Source: an uncultured cyanobacterium (GTDB lineage Bacteria; Cyanobacteriota; Cyanobacteriia; PCC-6307; Cyanobiaceae). Taken from it: a stretch of DNA of 64,000 nucleotides. The translations under genes were made by a program, and so were the position numbers. Positions 33,424 through 43,492 of this stretch are shown piece by piece. Every line of letters starts with the position of its first letter. Within the stretch, counting starts at the first letter, position 1. Below the pieces are notes generated by a model. That model made no database searches and was not told the DNA's origin. It saw only the letters and a program-made list of their open reading frames with translations. The DNA lies in contig CAIXBB010000038.1 of NCBI GenBank assembly GCA_903917565.1, positions 124,001-188,000 on the forward strand, written 5' to 3'.

Positions 33424-35475
33424 TCAGGTCACGGGGATTGGCCGTACTTTGTCCACCTCGGCCATGGTGGAGCGCTCCACCTGAACCTGCAGTTCATCGC
33501 CGTCGGCGTCCTCCAGGGGCAGGTCAAACCAGAAGGTGGTACCCACGCCAGGCTCACTGGCCATGTGGGCGTGGCTGCCGTGTTTCTCGAGGATGCCGCG
33601 CACAATCGAGAGTCCCAGACCGGTGCCTGCCTCGGTGTGCACGGCATTTTCCACCCGGAAGAACCGTTCGAAAATCCGCGCTTGGTCGACCTCGGAGATG
33701 CCGCAGCCGGTGTCGGCGATCTCGACCCGCAGCCGGGGCAGGGGCGAGGTGAGGGCGCAGGAAGGATGCTCGCCAGGGCTGGTGCCGGGATCCAGCAGGC
33801 AGTGGTCGGGCCAGGGGTAGGCCCGCAACAGCAGCTGACCGCCGCTGCGGGTGAACTTGAGGCCGTTGCCCACCAGGTTGTCGAACACCTGCAGCAGCAG
33901 GTCCCAGTTGCCACGGACCCGGGGCAGGTGCTGATCGGCGGCGAAGATCAGGCTGACCCCCTTCTCCTCCGCGTTCAGCCGGTAGGTCCGCAGGGTCTGC
34001 TCGATGGCCGGGGCGAGGTCCATGGGCTCCAGCTGCCAGACCCGGTCCGATTCCAGCCGCGACAGGTCGAGCACATCGGTGACCAGCCGCGAGAGCCGAT
34101 CGGTCTCGGCATTGGCGATGCTCAGGAATTCCTTCTGCTCATCAGGGCTGAGCAGGTCGCCCATGTCATGGAGCGTCTCCACGTAGCTCTTGATGTTGCA
34201 CAGGGGGGTGCGCAGCTCGTGGGAGACATTGCTGATGAAGCGGCTCTGGGCGGCGTTCAGTTCCACCTCCCGGGTCAGGTCCTGGATGGTCATGGCGATC
34301 CCCTTGAGGCTCTCGCCAGTGGCGTCCCGCACCGACTGGAGCACGATGCGCAGGGTCCGGGGCGGATCGCCGAAACTGCAGCGCACCTCGGTGTTGTCCC
34401 GCTCGCTGAGGATCAGGCTCTCCAGCGGATTGTGGAGCTCCATCGCCAGCCGGTCGGGCAGTTCGGCTGACAGCTGGCTGCCCTCCAGATTGCGACCCTC
34501 CCAGCGGAACAGGCGCCGGGCGGTGGGGTTGGCGAGCACGATGAGCCCGTCGGCGTCGAGCAGCACAGCCCCATCGGCCATGGTGGCGATCAGCGACTGC
34601 TGCTTCACCTGGGCGGCGGTGAGTTCCTCGATGTTGGCCGCCTTGTAGACCTCCAACTGGGAGGCCATGGTGTTGAAACCGTTGAGAAGTTCGCCCAGTT
34701 CACCCCCCACCGGCAAGGCGATGCGGGTCTCGAAGTTGCCGCCGGCGATCGAGCGCACCCCCCGCAGCAGCTCCTTCACCGGCTGGGTGATGGTGAGGGC
34801 GTTGAACACCGAGCCCAGGATCACCAGCACCCAGATGGAGACGAACACCGCCACGGTCACCTCCCGGGTGAGGGCGGCGCTGGCCAGGAGCGTTTCGTTG
34901 GGGTTGATGCCCAGGGCCACCACCCCCAGGTAGCGCCCGTCGCTCACCATCGGCACGAACACGTCGGTGACCTGGCCATCCGGGGTGAGGTGCTGGCGGA
35001 TCAGGGGGTTGTCGGGGCGGCGCTGGATGTCGGCAGGCAGCTCCAGGCGCCGGCTGAGCAGGCGCTCGCCCATGCCGGTGCTGCCACCCATGGGAATGCC
35101 CAGGTAGATCACACCGTCGGGATCGGCGAAAAAGATGTAGCGAAGGCTGCGGCTGGACTGCCAGAAGCGTTCGGCCACCGACGCCAGTTCGCGGTCGTTG
35201 CCCTCCGCCACCAGGGGGGCGACATTGGCCGACAGCAGCAGTCCGAGGTCCCTGGCAAAGCGGGTGTCGCTCATCCGGGCATCCCGCTGGATGCCGTTGA
35301 GCGCCAGGAAGGTGATGCCCGTCATCAACAGGCTCACCACGAGGGTGGCGACCGCCAGGAGTTTCGTCTGGAGGCTGAACTCGGCCCACCAGCGCCGCAG
35401 GCGCGCCCGCCAGAGGTTCAGGGAATCGGCAGGCTCGTTGCTGCTGCGGGCGAGCCCTGGTTCGCTGAGCGTCAT
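33424..35475 (-). CDS. nblS: Sensor histidine kinase NblS (Hik33/DspA/Ycf26 type)
   Basis: 683 residues. Order: cytoplasmic lead, TM1 (about 38-60), an extracytoplasmic sensor region, TM2 (about 207-227), HAMP (about 228-280), PAS (about 290-400), DHp domain with H419 in ISNVSHELRTPL, and ATPase domain with VFDNLVGNGLKFTRSGGQLL, DTGCGISEVDQARIFERFF and EAGTGLGLSIVRGIL. NblS is the essential kinase controlling responses to high light, nutrient and cold stress and phycobilisome turnover. It overlaps the purD stop by four bases, so it is coupled to purD, and it faces kaiC tail to tail. Confidence 0.95.
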   Translation of the reverse strand: MTLSEPGLARSSNEPADSLNLWRARLRRWWAEFSLQTKLLAVATLVVSLLMTGITFLALNGIQRDARMSDTRFARDLGLLLSANVAPLVAEGNDRELASVAERFWQSSRSLRYIFFADPDGVIYLGIPMGGSTGMGERLLSRRLELPADIQRRPDNPLIRQHLTPDGQVTDVFVPMVSDGRYLGVVALGINPNETLLASAALTREVTVAVFVSIWVLVILGSVFNALTITQPVKELLRGVRSIAGGNFETRIALPVGGELGELLNGFNTMASQLEVYKAANIEELTAAQVKQQSLIATMADGAVLLDADGLIVLANPTARRLFRWEGRNLEGSQLSAELPDRLAMELHNPLESLILSERDNTEVRCSFGDPPRTLRIVLQSVRDATGESLKGIAMTIQDLTREVELNAAQSRFISNVSHELRTPLCNIKSYVETLHDMGDLLSPDEQKEFLSIANAETDRLSRLVTDVLDLSRLESDRVWQLEPMDLAPAIEQTLRTYRLNAEEKGVSLIFAADQHLPRVRGNWDLLLQVFDNLVGNGLKFTRSGGQLLLRAYPWPDHCLLDPGTSPGEHPSCALTSPLPRLRVEIADTGCGISEVDQARIFERFFRVENAVHTEAGTGLGLSIVRGILEKHGSHAHMASEPGVGTTFWFDLPLEDADGDELQVQVERSTMAEVDKVRPIPVT

Positions 35476-36830
35476 GGCCGCACCGGCGGACGCGTCCGCA
35501 CCTGGTGGCCGATGTCGCGGCGGTAGACCATGCCCTCGAAGCCCACCTGTCCCAGGCCGGCGTAGGCCCGCTCGAACGCCGCATCGAAATCTTCTGCCTG
35601 GGCCACCACGGCCAGCACCCTCCCTCCGGCCGTGACCACGTGGCCGTCCTCGCCCCGGCGACTGCCTGCGTGAAACAACTGCAGATCGGGGGCGTCCACC
35701 AGGTCACCGTGGATCGGATCACCGCGACGCACCTCGCCGGGGTAGCCCTCGGCGGCGGCGATCACGCAGGCGCTGCAGCGGGCCTCGATCGTCAGGGGAG
35801 GGGCCCCCTCCAGGTTGCCGGTGGCACAGGCCAGCAACACCCGGGCCAGCTCAGGGCCGAGCAGCGGCATCAGGGTCTCGCACTCCGGGTCGCCGAAACG
35901 GCAGTTGAACTCGATCACCCGCAGACCATCCGCCGTGAGCATCAACCCGGCGAAGATCACCCCCCGATAGTCGATGCCCCGGGCCCGCAGAGCCGCCAGA
36001 ATCGGCTCCAGCACCAGCTGACGCACCTGCTCCATCCCTGCCCCATCGAGCAGCCGGGCGGGGGCGTAGGCCCCCATGCCGCCGGTGTTGGGACCCGTGT
36101 CCCCCTCGCCGATGCGCTTGTGGTCCTGGGCCGGGGGCAACAGCACCATGGTGCGGCCATCCGTGAGCGCGAACACCGACACCTCCGGTCCATGCAGCCG
36201 CTCCTCCAGCACCAGGGAAGGGGCGGTGCCGGCTTCACCAGGAGCGGCGGACTGGAAACGGCCGGCGAACACCTCATCGATGGCCTGGCGGCACTGTTCG
36301 AGGCTGTCGGCCACCGTCACGCCCTTGCCGGCGGCCAGCCCATCGGCCTTCACCACCAGGGGGCGGCCATGCCGCTCGAGGGCGTCCAGGGCCTGCCGCC
36401 GATCCGTTGCCGCCCAGTACCCCGCCGTGGGCACGCCCGCTTCCTGCATCAGGTCCTTGGCCCAGCGCTTGCTGGCCTCCAGCAGGGCTCCATCGGCCCC
36501 GGGGCCGAAGACCGCAAGCCCCGCCGCCCGAAGTCGATCCGCCAGACCCGCCGCCAGGGGCGCTTCCGGCCCCACCACCACCAGGTCGATGGCCCGCTCG
36601 CGGCAGGCCGCAGCCAGGGCCTCCTGGTCGCTTTCGGCGATGGCCAGCTGGCCGCAGCCCGCCAAAGCGGCGGTGCCACCGTTGCCGGGGGCCACCAGCA
36701 CCTGCTCGACCCCAGGACAGCGCGCCAGGGCCCAGCCCAGGGCGTTCTCACGGCCACCGCCGCCCACCACCAGGATCCTGGCCGGCACGGGGCAGGCCGG
36801 GGGAGCATCAGCGGTGGTGGGCGGAACCAT
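35472..36830 (-). CDS. purD: Phosphoribosylamine-glycine ligase
   Basis: 452 residues, an ATP-grasp enzyme for the second step of purine synthesis. Seen: RILVVGGGGRENALGWALAR, VLVAPGNGGTA, RPLVVKADGLAAGKGVTVAD, GPEVSVFALTDGRTMVLLPP, AQDHKRIGEGDTGPNTGGMG, GVIFAGLMLTADGLRVIEFN with CRFGDPE. The ATG at 36830 gives a 16-residue lead; upstream open frame is antisense shadow. It is divergent from the 36.9 kb gene and overlaps nblS by four bases. Confidence 0.97.
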   Translation of the reverse strand: MVPPTTADAPPACPVPARILVVGGGGRENALGWALARCPGVEQVLVAPGNGGTAALAGCGQLAIAESDQEALAAACRERAIDLVVVGPEAPLAAGLADRLRAAGLAVFGPGADGALLEASKRWAKDLMQEAGVPTAGYWAATDRRQALDALERHGRPLVVKADGLAAGKGVTVADSLEQCRQAIDEVFAGRFQSAAPGEAGTAPSLVLEERLHGPEVSVFALTDGRTMVLLPPAQDHKRIGEGDTGPNTGGMGAYAPARLLDGAGMEQVRQLVLEPILAALRARGIDYRGVIFAGLMLTADGLRVIEFNCRFGDPECETLMPLLGPELARVLLACATGNLEGAPPLTIEARCSACVIAAAEGYPGEVRRGDPIHGDLVDAPDLQLFHAGSRRGEDGHVVTAGGRVLAVVAQAEDFDAAFERAYAGLGQVGFEGMVYRRDIGHQVRTRPPVRP

Positions 36831-36948
36831 GGGCACGAAAAACGGAGCAGAACGGGGGGGGTGGATCGGGGAGAAGAGCTCCCCTAGGTTGAGCGCCGGC
36901 ACGGGTGCTGCACCAGTTGCCCTCAACGGCCTTGCTTCCCACTCCCCT

Positions 36949-38091
36949 TTGCCATTCTCTCCGACCGCCGCCTCAAGTACCGGCCCGCCCACCGGCCAAC
37001 CCCAGCGCTGGCGGCAGTGGCAAAGGGAGTGGCGATGGACGCTCCTGAGGGCCCTAGGAGCCCTGGCCGTCCTGGGCGTATTGACGCCGCTGGAGCACGC
37101 GGCGGCCGCACCTGGGCTGGCACCAGAGCCGGCATCGAAGCTGGTCCCTGCCGCAGAAGTGACGGAGACGGGTCGCTCCGGGGGGCCACCCGGGTCTGAG
37201 GAGCCGCCTCCGCTCCTCAGCGACGCGGCGTTCGCCGACCTGCTGCGCGACGGGGACCTGGAGCAGCTCGACGCGGCCTGTCGCCAGAGCGCCGAGGCCG
37301 ATCTGGGCGAGCGCCTGAGGCAGCTGCAGCAGCGGCTGCTGACGCTCCATCCCGCCCCCCAGCCCCTGGAGGTGGTACTGGCCAACGCCGACGTGCTGCT
37401 CAGCTGCCGGGCGCCCAGCGAGGCCATGGTCGTGCTCAACCGCTTCGGACCGGCCGCCGGAGCCGAACGGGTGCAATGGTTGCAACTGCAGTGGCGGGCC
37501 GCCTCGGCAGGACTGGACCACCGCCGAGCGGCCCTGGCCCTGGAGCGGCTGCGGCAGGAGAGAGGGACGTCCCTTGATGCCATTGACCTGCCACTGCTGC
37601 GACGGGAGGATGGCACCGTGATCAGCCGCTCGGCCCTGGAGCTGCTGGCCCTGCATCTCGAATCGCGGGGCTTTCCCCGGGTCGGCGGCGAACTGCTGGT
37701 CCGGGCCCGCCAGAGCGGCCTGGCGGGAGCCATAAGGCTGCAGCAGGCGGTGGGGCTCCTGGCGGAACTGCCGGCTCCGCAGCGGGAGGCCCTGCTGGAG
37801 GCGGCCCTCGACCAGGCAGCGGCGGCGGGGGCCTGGGGCCTGGTGGCGGAGTTGCTGGACACCCAGGCCGCCCTGCCCTCCGGGCGGGCCTTGGAGCGAC
37901 GCCTGCGGCTCAGCGGCCGCATCGACGACGCCTATGGCGAATGGCGCTGGCGACGTGAGGATCCAGCCTCCGCCCAGCGCACCCGCCAGCTGGACATCCG
38001 GCTGCGCTCCCCCCGTGACCCCGGCGGCCACGCCGCCGATCTTCCGGTACCGGCGACCGAACCCGCCCCGACCACGTCACCCGCCCCATGA
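36949..38091 (+). CDS. Hypothetical helical protein with membrane anchor, upstream of purC
   Basis: About 380 residues if the TTG at 36949 is the start; no ATG lies in this part of the frame. A hydrophobic stretch ([20 protein letters not shown]) near residue 40 looks like a signal or anchor. The rest is alanine/leucine-rich helices ([40 protein letters not shown]), possibly TPR-like, ending in a proline-rich tail. I do not recognise the family. Its stop overlaps the purC start by four bases (ATGA), which supports that this frame is translated. Confidence 0.66.
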   Translation: MPFSPTAASSTGPPTGQPQRWRQWQREWRWTLLRALGALAVLGVLTPLEHAAAAPGLAPEPASKLVPAAEVTETGRSGGPPGSEEPPPLLSDAAFADLLRDGDLEQLDAACRQSAEADLGERLRQLQQRLLTLHPAPQPLEVVLANADVLLSCRAPSEAMVVLNRFGPAAGAERVQWLQLQWRAASAGLDHRRAALALERLRQERGTSLDAIDLPLLRREDGTVISRSALELLALHLESRGFPRVGGELLVRARQSGLAGAIRLQQAVGLLAELPAPQREALLEAALDQAAAAGAWGLVAELLDTQAALPSGRALERRLRLSGRIDDAYGEWRWRREDPASAQRTRQLDIRLRSPRDPGGHAADLPVPATEPAPTTSPAP

Positions 38092-38846
38092 CCCTGACCC
38101 CCATCACCGGCCCCCTCCTCTACGAAGGCAAGGCGAAGCGGGTGTACGCCACCGACCAGGACGACCTGGTGGCCGTGGAATACAAGGACGACGCCACGGC
38201 GTTCAATGCCCTCAAGAAGGCCCAGCTCCTCGGCAAGGGGGCCCTCAACTGCCGCATCTCCGCCCTGCTGTTCGAACATCTGGAGCGGCTGGGGGTACCC
38301 ACTCACTACCTGGGCCTGCAGGGGGACCACTGGATGCTGGTGCGACCGGTGCGGGTGGTGCCCGTGGAAGTGGTGGTGCGGAACGTGGCCGCCGGCTCCC
38401 TCTGCCGCCAGATGCCGATCCCAGCCGGCACTCCCCTGGATCCGCCCCTGCTCGATCTCTACTACAAGGACGATGCCCTGGGCGATCCCCTGCTCAGCGA
38501 AGCGCGGCTGGAGCGCCTCCAGCTGGTGACGCCTGCCCAGATGGAGGCGATCCGGGACCTGGCCTTCCGCGTCAACGATGCCCTGGGTCAGCTTTTCGCC
38601 CACGTGGGGCTCCAACTGGTGGATTTCAAGATCGAACTGGGGTTCACCGCCGGCGGCGAACTGGTGGTGGCGGACGAGATCAGCCCCGACACCTGCCGCC
38701 TCTGGGACCGTGCAGTGGACGATGCCGAGGCGAGGATTATGGACAAGGACCGTTTCCGCCAGGACCTGGGCGGCGTTGTCGAGGCCTACGGGGAGGTCCT
38801 CAAACGGGTCCAAGGGGTCTGTCCCGAACCGCGGGTCTACCGGTAA
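38088..38846 (+). CDS. purC: SAICAR synthase (phosphoribosylaminoimidazole-succinocarboxamide synthase)
   Basis: 252 residues. It joins CAIR and aspartate in purine synthesis. Motifs: [98 protein letters not shown]. It is coupled to the gene upstream by a four-base overlap and lies 43 bases before bamA. Together with purD it puts two purine genes on opposite strands about 1.3 kb apart. Confidence 0.97.
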   Translation: MTLTPITGPLLYEGKAKRVYATDQDDLVAVEYKDDATAFNALKKAQLLGKGALNCRISALLFEHLERLGVPTHYLGLQGDHWMLVRPVRVVPVEVVVRNVAAGSLCRQMPIPAGTPLDPPLLDLYYKDDALGDPLLSEARLERLQLVTPAQMEAIRDLAFRVNDALGQLFAHVGLQLVDFKIELGFTAGGELVVADEISPDTCRLWDRAVDDAEARIMDKDRFRQDLGGVVEAYGEVLKRVQGVCPEPRVYR

Positions 38847-38889
38847 GGTCAGCGCACTTTGCGGCCCGTCCGCTCTGCAGACGACATCC

Positions 38890-41286
38890 ATGATTGGCGT
38901 TCGCCTCGGCAGGCCCCCCATCCTTCGAAGCGTCACGCCCCGAGCGGCGACCGGCTCCTTGCCACTGCTCGTGGCCCTGCTGCTGGCTGGGGGCCATGCC
39001 CGGGCCGCCGAGAGTCCCCCCCCCAAGCGGGAGGGGCAGGCCCCCGTGCCTTCGCTGACCCAGGCCGGCGCCGACCCCTTCGCCGCACCGGCCGACGTGG
39101 CCCCTGTGCCCTCCAGCACCCCGGCCACCCCCGCCAGCCCGGCCGTTCCCGACAAACCAGCGCCCTCTACCCCGGCCACCCCCGCACCCCCTGCCGCCAG
39201 AGACGACCGGCCCGGCAAACCCTCCCTGGGACCTGCCCCCTCGCCCACGGCAACGTCCGAGCCCCGGGTGCTGATCAGCGAGGTGGTGATCGAAGGACTG
39301 GGGGATCATCCGGAACGCGAGCGACTGGAGCTGGCGGCCTTTGCCGCCATGACGGTGACCCCCGGCAATGCGATCACCCGCAGCGAACTGGAAACCGATC
39401 TGAAGGCCATCTACGCCACGGGCTGGTTCTCCGACGTCCGGATCCAGCCCCAGGACGGCCCCCTTGGGGTGAGGTTGGTGGTCTCGGTGGTGCCCAACCC
39501 TGTGCTCACGAAGGTGAGCCTCGATCCCGCTGACGCCAAGCTGCCGGAAACGGTGCTGCAGGACACCTTCGCCAGTGATTACGGCAAAACCCTCAACCTG
39601 GTGTCCCTGCAGGGCCGCATGCAGGAACTGCAGAAGTGGTATGCCGACCAGGGCTTCTCCCTGGCCCGGGTCACCGGGCCCTCCCGGGTGGGCCCTGATG
39701 GCAACGTCCAGTTGCTGGTGCGCCAGGGCACGGTGAAGGGCGTGGAGGTCCAGTTCCTCAACAAGGAGGGATCAGCCACCAACGACAAGGGCCAGCCGAT
39801 CAAGGGCAAGACGAAGACATGGGTGATCACCCGTGAGATCTCCATCAAGACCGGCGAAGTCTTCAACCGCCGCAACCTCGAGGACGACCTCAAGCGCCTC
39901 TACGGCACCGGCCTGTTCAGCGACGTCAAGGTGACCCTGCGTCCCGAACCGGAGGATCCCGGTTCGGTGGTGATCGTGCTGGGGGTCGTGGAGCAGTCGA
40001 CCGGTTCCCTCTCCGGTGGTCTGGGCTACAGCCAGAGCCAGGGGGTCTTCGGCCAGATCCAGCTGCAGGACAGCAACCTGTTCGGCCGTGCCTGGGATCT
40101 CTCCACCAGCTTCACCTACGGCCAGTTTGGCGGCCTGGCTGACATCTCCTTCACCGATCCCTGGATCAAGGGGGACCCGTACCGGACCGCCTTCCGCTTC
40201 AAGGCCTTCATCAGCCGGGACGCCCCCCAGGTGTTCCAGAGCCAGAACAACGGCAACATCTTCACCGTTTCCGACTTCTACCAGGCCCCTGGTACCCAGG
40301 TCGCATACAACATTTTCTCGCCGTACAACCCGCTGCTGGACGTCTTCCCTTCGGTGACGGCGGCCCGCATCGCCGCCGAGACCAACGGCCAGAACCTCAG
40401 CTGGTTCCAGTTCGATGGCAACAGCGTTCTGATCCAGCGCGTCGGCGCCAACGTCCAGTTCGTGCGGCCCCTCAATGGGGGCAACCCCTTCAAGCGGGCT
40501 CCCTGGAACGTGCTGGTGGGTCTCACCGGCCAGGTGGCCACGCCGATGGACTTCTCCGGCACCTCCCGCCGCTTCGGTCTGGCCACCCCGAACCAGTCCA
40601 CCCCGCTCTTCGCCGCTCCCACCAACTCGATCATCTGTCTGGCCTACAACTGCGCCTCCCGCAACCAACTGCTGGGGCTGAGGCTGGCGGCGACGATGAG
40701 CACCCTCAACGATCCCCGCAACCCCACCAAGGGCAACTTCCTCAGCCTCGGCACCGAACAGTTCATCTCGGTGGGACCCGATTCCCCCACCTTCAACCGG
40801 CTGCGGGGCAGCTTCACCCACTACATCCCAGTCCGCTGGCTGAAGTTCTACAAAGGTTGCCGTCCCAAGGCCGGCGAGACCGAGGACTGCAAGCAGGCCC
40901 TGGCCTTCCAGGTGTCCGCCGGCACGGTGATCGGCGATCTGCCGCCCTATGAGGCCTTCTGTCTGGGCGGCGGTAATTCCGTGCGGGGCTACTTCGACTG
41001 CGATCTCGGCGTGGGCCGCAGCTTTGGCGAGGCCACGATCGAATACCGGTTCCCCCTGTTCAGCATCGTCAGCGGCGAGCTGTTCGTCGATGGCGGCACC
41101 ACCTTCGGCAGCCAGTCGAAAGTGCCGGGCAACCTGGGCGGTCTGCTCAACAAACCGGGCTCCGGTTTCTCGATCGGCACCGGCCTGATCGTCACCACCC
41201 CCGTCGGCCCCCTGCGCCTGGAGGTGGCCAGCCAGGACTTCACCGGCGAATGGCGCTTCAACCTCGGCGTGGGCTGGAAGTTCTAG
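38890..41286 (+). CDS. bamA: Outer membrane assembly protein BamA (Omp85/Toc75 family)
   Basis: 798 residues. A signal-like segment (GSLPLLVALLLAGGHARA) is followed by about 90 residues rich in proline, alanine and threonine, then three POTRA domains (from LISEVVIEGL; LRPEPEDPGSVVIVLGVVEQ closes the third), and a C-terminal beta barrel starting at SLSGGLGYSQSQGVFGQIQL and ending in GEWRFNLGVGWKF. The barrel motif GGGNSVRGYFDCDLG corresponds to the VRGF-type lid-lock loop. It inserts beta-barrel proteins in the outer membrane. Three POTRAs are normal for cyanobacteria. The lpxC start overlaps its stop. Confidence 0.95.
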   Translation: MIGVRLGRPPILRSVTPRAATGSLPLLVALLLAGGHARAAESPPPKREGQAPVPSLTQAGADPFAAPADVAPVPSSTPATPASPAVPDKPAPSTPATPAPPAARDDRPGKPSLGPAPSPTATSEPRVLISEVVIEGLGDHPERERLELAAFAAMTVTPGNAITRSELETDLKAIYATGWFSDVRIQPQDGPLGVRLVVSVVPNPVLTKVSLDPADAKLPETVLQDTFASDYGKTLNLVSLQGRMQELQKWYADQGFSLARVTGPSRVGPDGNVQLLVRQGTVKGVEVQFLNKEGSATNDKGQPIKGKTKTWVITREISIKTGEVFNRRNLEDDLKRLYGTGLFSDVKVTLRPEPEDPGSVVIVLGVVEQSTGSLSGGLGYSQSQGVFGQIQLQDSNLFGRAWDLSTSFTYGQFGGLADISFTDPWIKGDPYRTAFRFKAFISRDAPQVFQSQNNGNIFTVSDFYQAPGTQVAYNIFSPYNPLLDVFPSVTAARIAAETNGQNLSWFQFDGNSVLIQRVGANVQFVRPLNGGNPFKRAPWNVLVGLTGQVATPMDFSGTSRRFGLATPNQSTPLFAAPTNSIICLAYNCASRNQLLGLRLAATMSTLNDPRNPTKGNFLSLGTEQFISVGPDSPTFNRLRGSFTHYIPVRWLKFYKGCRPKAGETEDCKQALAFQVSAGTVIGDLPPYEAFCLGGGNSVRGYFDCDLGVGRSFGEATIEYRFPLFSIVSGELFVDGGTTFGSQSKVPGNLGGLLNKPGSGFSIGTGLIVTTPVGPLRLEVASQDFTGEWRFNLGVGWKF

Positions 41287-42158
41287 TGACCAGCTGGCCC
41301 AGCGACTACCGCCAGGCCTGGACCCTCAGCTCCTGCGTGGAGCGCACCGGGGTCGGGCTGCACAGCGGCGCCGTCTCCCGCGTCCGCCTCGGCCCCTCGG
41401 AGCGGGCCGGCTACTGGCTGGGCTGGCTGGATGCCCCGCAGCGGCCCCTGCAGCGGCTTGGCCCCGAGCAGGTGAGCGACACCCGCCTCTGCACCTGTCT
41501 GCAGCTGGGGGATCGCCGCCTGGCGACGGTGGAGCACCTGCTCGCGGCCCTCGCCGGCACCGGGGTGAGCCAGGCGGAGCTGCTGGTGGAGGGGGGGGAG
41601 ATCCCCCTGCTGGACGGCTCGGGCCTTCCCTGGGTGGAGGCGATCGGCGAGGCGGGGCTCAGCAACCGGGGTGAGCGACCCGACCCCCCCCTGCCGCCTC
41701 TGCCCCTCACCCTCCAGCAGGGCCAGGGGTTCGTGGTGGTCCTGCCGAGCGACCGGCTGCGCCTGGCGGCGGCGATCGACTTTCCCCAACCGGCCATCGG
41801 CCGCCAGCTCTACTCCCTTGATCTCACCCCGGAGAGCTTCGTGGCGGAGATCGCCCCGGCCCGCACCTTCGGCTTCCGGGAGCAGGTGGAGCAGCTGTTG
41901 GCTGCGGGCCTGATCCGGGGCGGTGCCCTCGACAATGCCCTGGTCTGTGACGGCGACGGCTGGGTCAATCCACCGCTGCGCTTCAGCGACGAACCGGTGC
42001 GCCATAAGCTGCTTGACCTGCTGGGGGATCTGGCGTTGGTGGGGCTGCCAAAGGCCCACGTCTTCGCCTACCGCGGATCCCATGGCCTGCACACCGCCAT
42101 GGCCGCGGCCCTTGCGGCCCAGGCGACCCGCCTGCCCGTACCCGTACCGACCCATTGA
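41286..42158 (+). CDS. lpxC: UDP-3-O-acyl-N-acetylglucosamine deacetylase
   Basis: 290 residues from a GTG that shares its first base with the bamA stop. This zinc enzyme commits precursors to lipid A. Seen: [36 protein letters not shown] with [10 protein letters not shown] (zinc histidine), [32 protein letters not shown] and [15 protein letters not shown] (second metal/catalytic region). It is translationally coupled to bamA and followed four bases later by fabZ. Confidence 0.95.
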   Translation: MTSWPSDYRQAWTLSSCVERTGVGLHSGAVSRVRLGPSERAGYWLGWLDAPQRPLQRLGPEQVSDTRLCTCLQLGDRRLATVEHLLAALAGTGVSQAELLVEGGEIPLLDGSGLPWVEAIGEAGLSNRGERPDPPLPPLPLTLQQGQGFVVVLPSDRLRLAAAIDFPQPAIGRQLYSLDLTPESFVAEIAPARTFGFREQVEQLLAAGLIRGGALDNALVCDGDGWVNPPLRFSDEPVRHKLLDLLGDLALVGLPKAHVFAYRGSHGLHTAMAAALAAQATRLPVPVPTH

Positions 42159-42162
42159 TTCC

Positions 42163-42666
42163 TTGACCGTTCTACCTTCCACTGCTCCCCAGGCCGTCAC
42201 GGCCGCCTGCCCCGTCGCCGATGCGGCGAGCGCCGTGGTGATCAGCAGCGAACAGATCCTCAACCTGCTCCCCCATCGCTATCCGTTCGCGCTGGTGGAT
42301 CGAGTCGTGGAATACGTCCCCGGCAAGCGGGCGGTGGCGCTCAAGAACGTCACCATCAACGAACCGCAGTTCCAGGGACATTTCCCAGGCCGCCCCCTGA
42401 TGCCCGGCGTCCTGATCGTCGAGGCCATGGCCCAGGTGGGGGGGTTGATCGTCACCCAGATGCCCGATCTGCCCAAGGGCCTGTTCGTCTTCGCGGGCAT
42501 CGACGGCGTGCGCTTCCGGCGGCCGGTGGTGCCCGGCGATCAGCTCCTGATCACCTGCGAACTGCTCAGCCTGAAGCGCAGACGCTTCGGCAAGGTGCAC
42601 GCCACCGCCACGGTGGAAGGCGAGCGGGTCTGCTCGGGCGAGCTGATGTTCTCGCTCGTGGACTGA
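42163..42666 (+). CDS. fabZ: 3-hydroxyacyl-ACP dehydratase FabZ
   Basis: About 167 residues from a TTG four bases after lpxC; GTG codons at 42235 or 42238 are alternatives that would remove a poorly conserved lead. The hot-dog fold motifs are complete: [20 protein letters not shown] with the catalytic histidine, [20 protein letters not shown] with the catalytic glutamate, and [19 protein letters not shown]. It dehydrates hydroxyacyl chains in fatty acid synthesis; here it is embedded between lpxC and lpxA, which use hydroxyacyl-ACP. Confidence 0.95.
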   Translation: MTVLPSTAPQAVTAACPVADAASAVVISSEQILNLLPHRYPFALVDRVVEYVPGKRAVALKNVTINEPQFQGHFPGRPLMPGVLIVEAMAQVGGLIVTQMPDLPKGLFVFAGIDGVRFRRPVVPGDQLLITCELLSLKRRRFGKVHATATVEGERVCSGELMFSLVD

Positions 42667-42670
42667 CGCG

Positions 42671-43492
42671 ATGTCGAGTGCAGCCATGACGACATCGGTG
42701 CATCCCACGGCCCTGGTCGATCCCCGGGCCCGATTGGCCTCCGGCGTGGAGATCGGCCCCTATGCCGTGATCGGTCCGGAGGTGGAAATCGGCGAAGGCA
42801 GTCGCATCGGACCCCATGTCGTGATCGACGGGCGGGTCCGGATGGGAAAGGGCAACCGGATCTTTCCGGGGGCCTGCATCGGCCTCGAGCCCCAGGACCT
42901 CAAGTACGGCGGTGCCCCCACCGAAGTGCTGATGGGGGACGAGAACACGATCCGGGAGTGCGTCACCATCAACCGCGCCACCGCCGAAGGGGAGCGGACC
43001 GTTCTCGGCAACGGCAACCTGCTGATGGCCTACAGCCACATCGGCCATAACTGCCAGCTCTCCGACCGCATCGTGATCGCCAACGGGGTGGCGGTGGCGG
43101 GCCACGTGGTGATCGGGGACCGTGCCGTGATCGGCGGCGTGCTCGGCATCCACCAGTTCGTCCACATCGGCAGTCTGGCGATGGTGGGTGGGATGAGCCG
43201 GATCGACCGGGACGTGCCCCCCTTCATGACGGTGGAGGGCCACCCCGGCCGTATCAGGGGGCTGAACCGCGTCGGGCTGCGCCGCAGCGGCGTGGCCCAG
43301 CTCGACGACGGCGACCAGTTCCGCCAGTTGCAGGATCTCTGGACCCTCATCTATCGCAGCGATCTGGTGCTGGCCGCCGCCCTGCGGCAGGCGCGGGAGC
43401 GGCCCCTGCTGGCCGCGGCCGATGAGCTGTGCAGCTTTCTGGAGGCCTCCGTGGGGCCGGGCCGGCGCGGACCGCTCCCGGCCCAGCGCTGA
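42671..43492 (+). CDS. lpxA: Acyl-ACP:UDP-N-acetylglucosamine O-acyltransferase
   Basis: 273 residues. It is a left-handed beta-helix of hexapeptide repeats ([40 protein letters not shown]), with the active-site block [20 protein letters not shown], followed by a helical C-terminus. It transfers the first acyl chain to UDP-GlcNAc in lipid A synthesis. The second ATG (MTTSVHP) is an equally possible start. It overlaps lpxB by one base. Confidence 0.96.
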   Translation: MSSAAMTTSVHPTALVDPRARLASGVEIGPYAVIGPEVEIGEGSRIGPHVVIDGRVRMGKGNRIFPGACIGLEPQDLKYGGAPTEVLMGDENTIRECVTINRATAEGERTVLGNGNLLMAYSHIGHNCQLSDRIVIANGVAVAGHVVIGDRAVIGGVLGIHQFVHIGSLAMVGGMSRIDRDVPPFMTVEGHPGRIRGLNRVGLRRSGVAQLDDGDQFRQLQDLWTLIYRSDLVLAAALRQARERPLLAAADELCSFLEASVGPGRRGPLPAQR

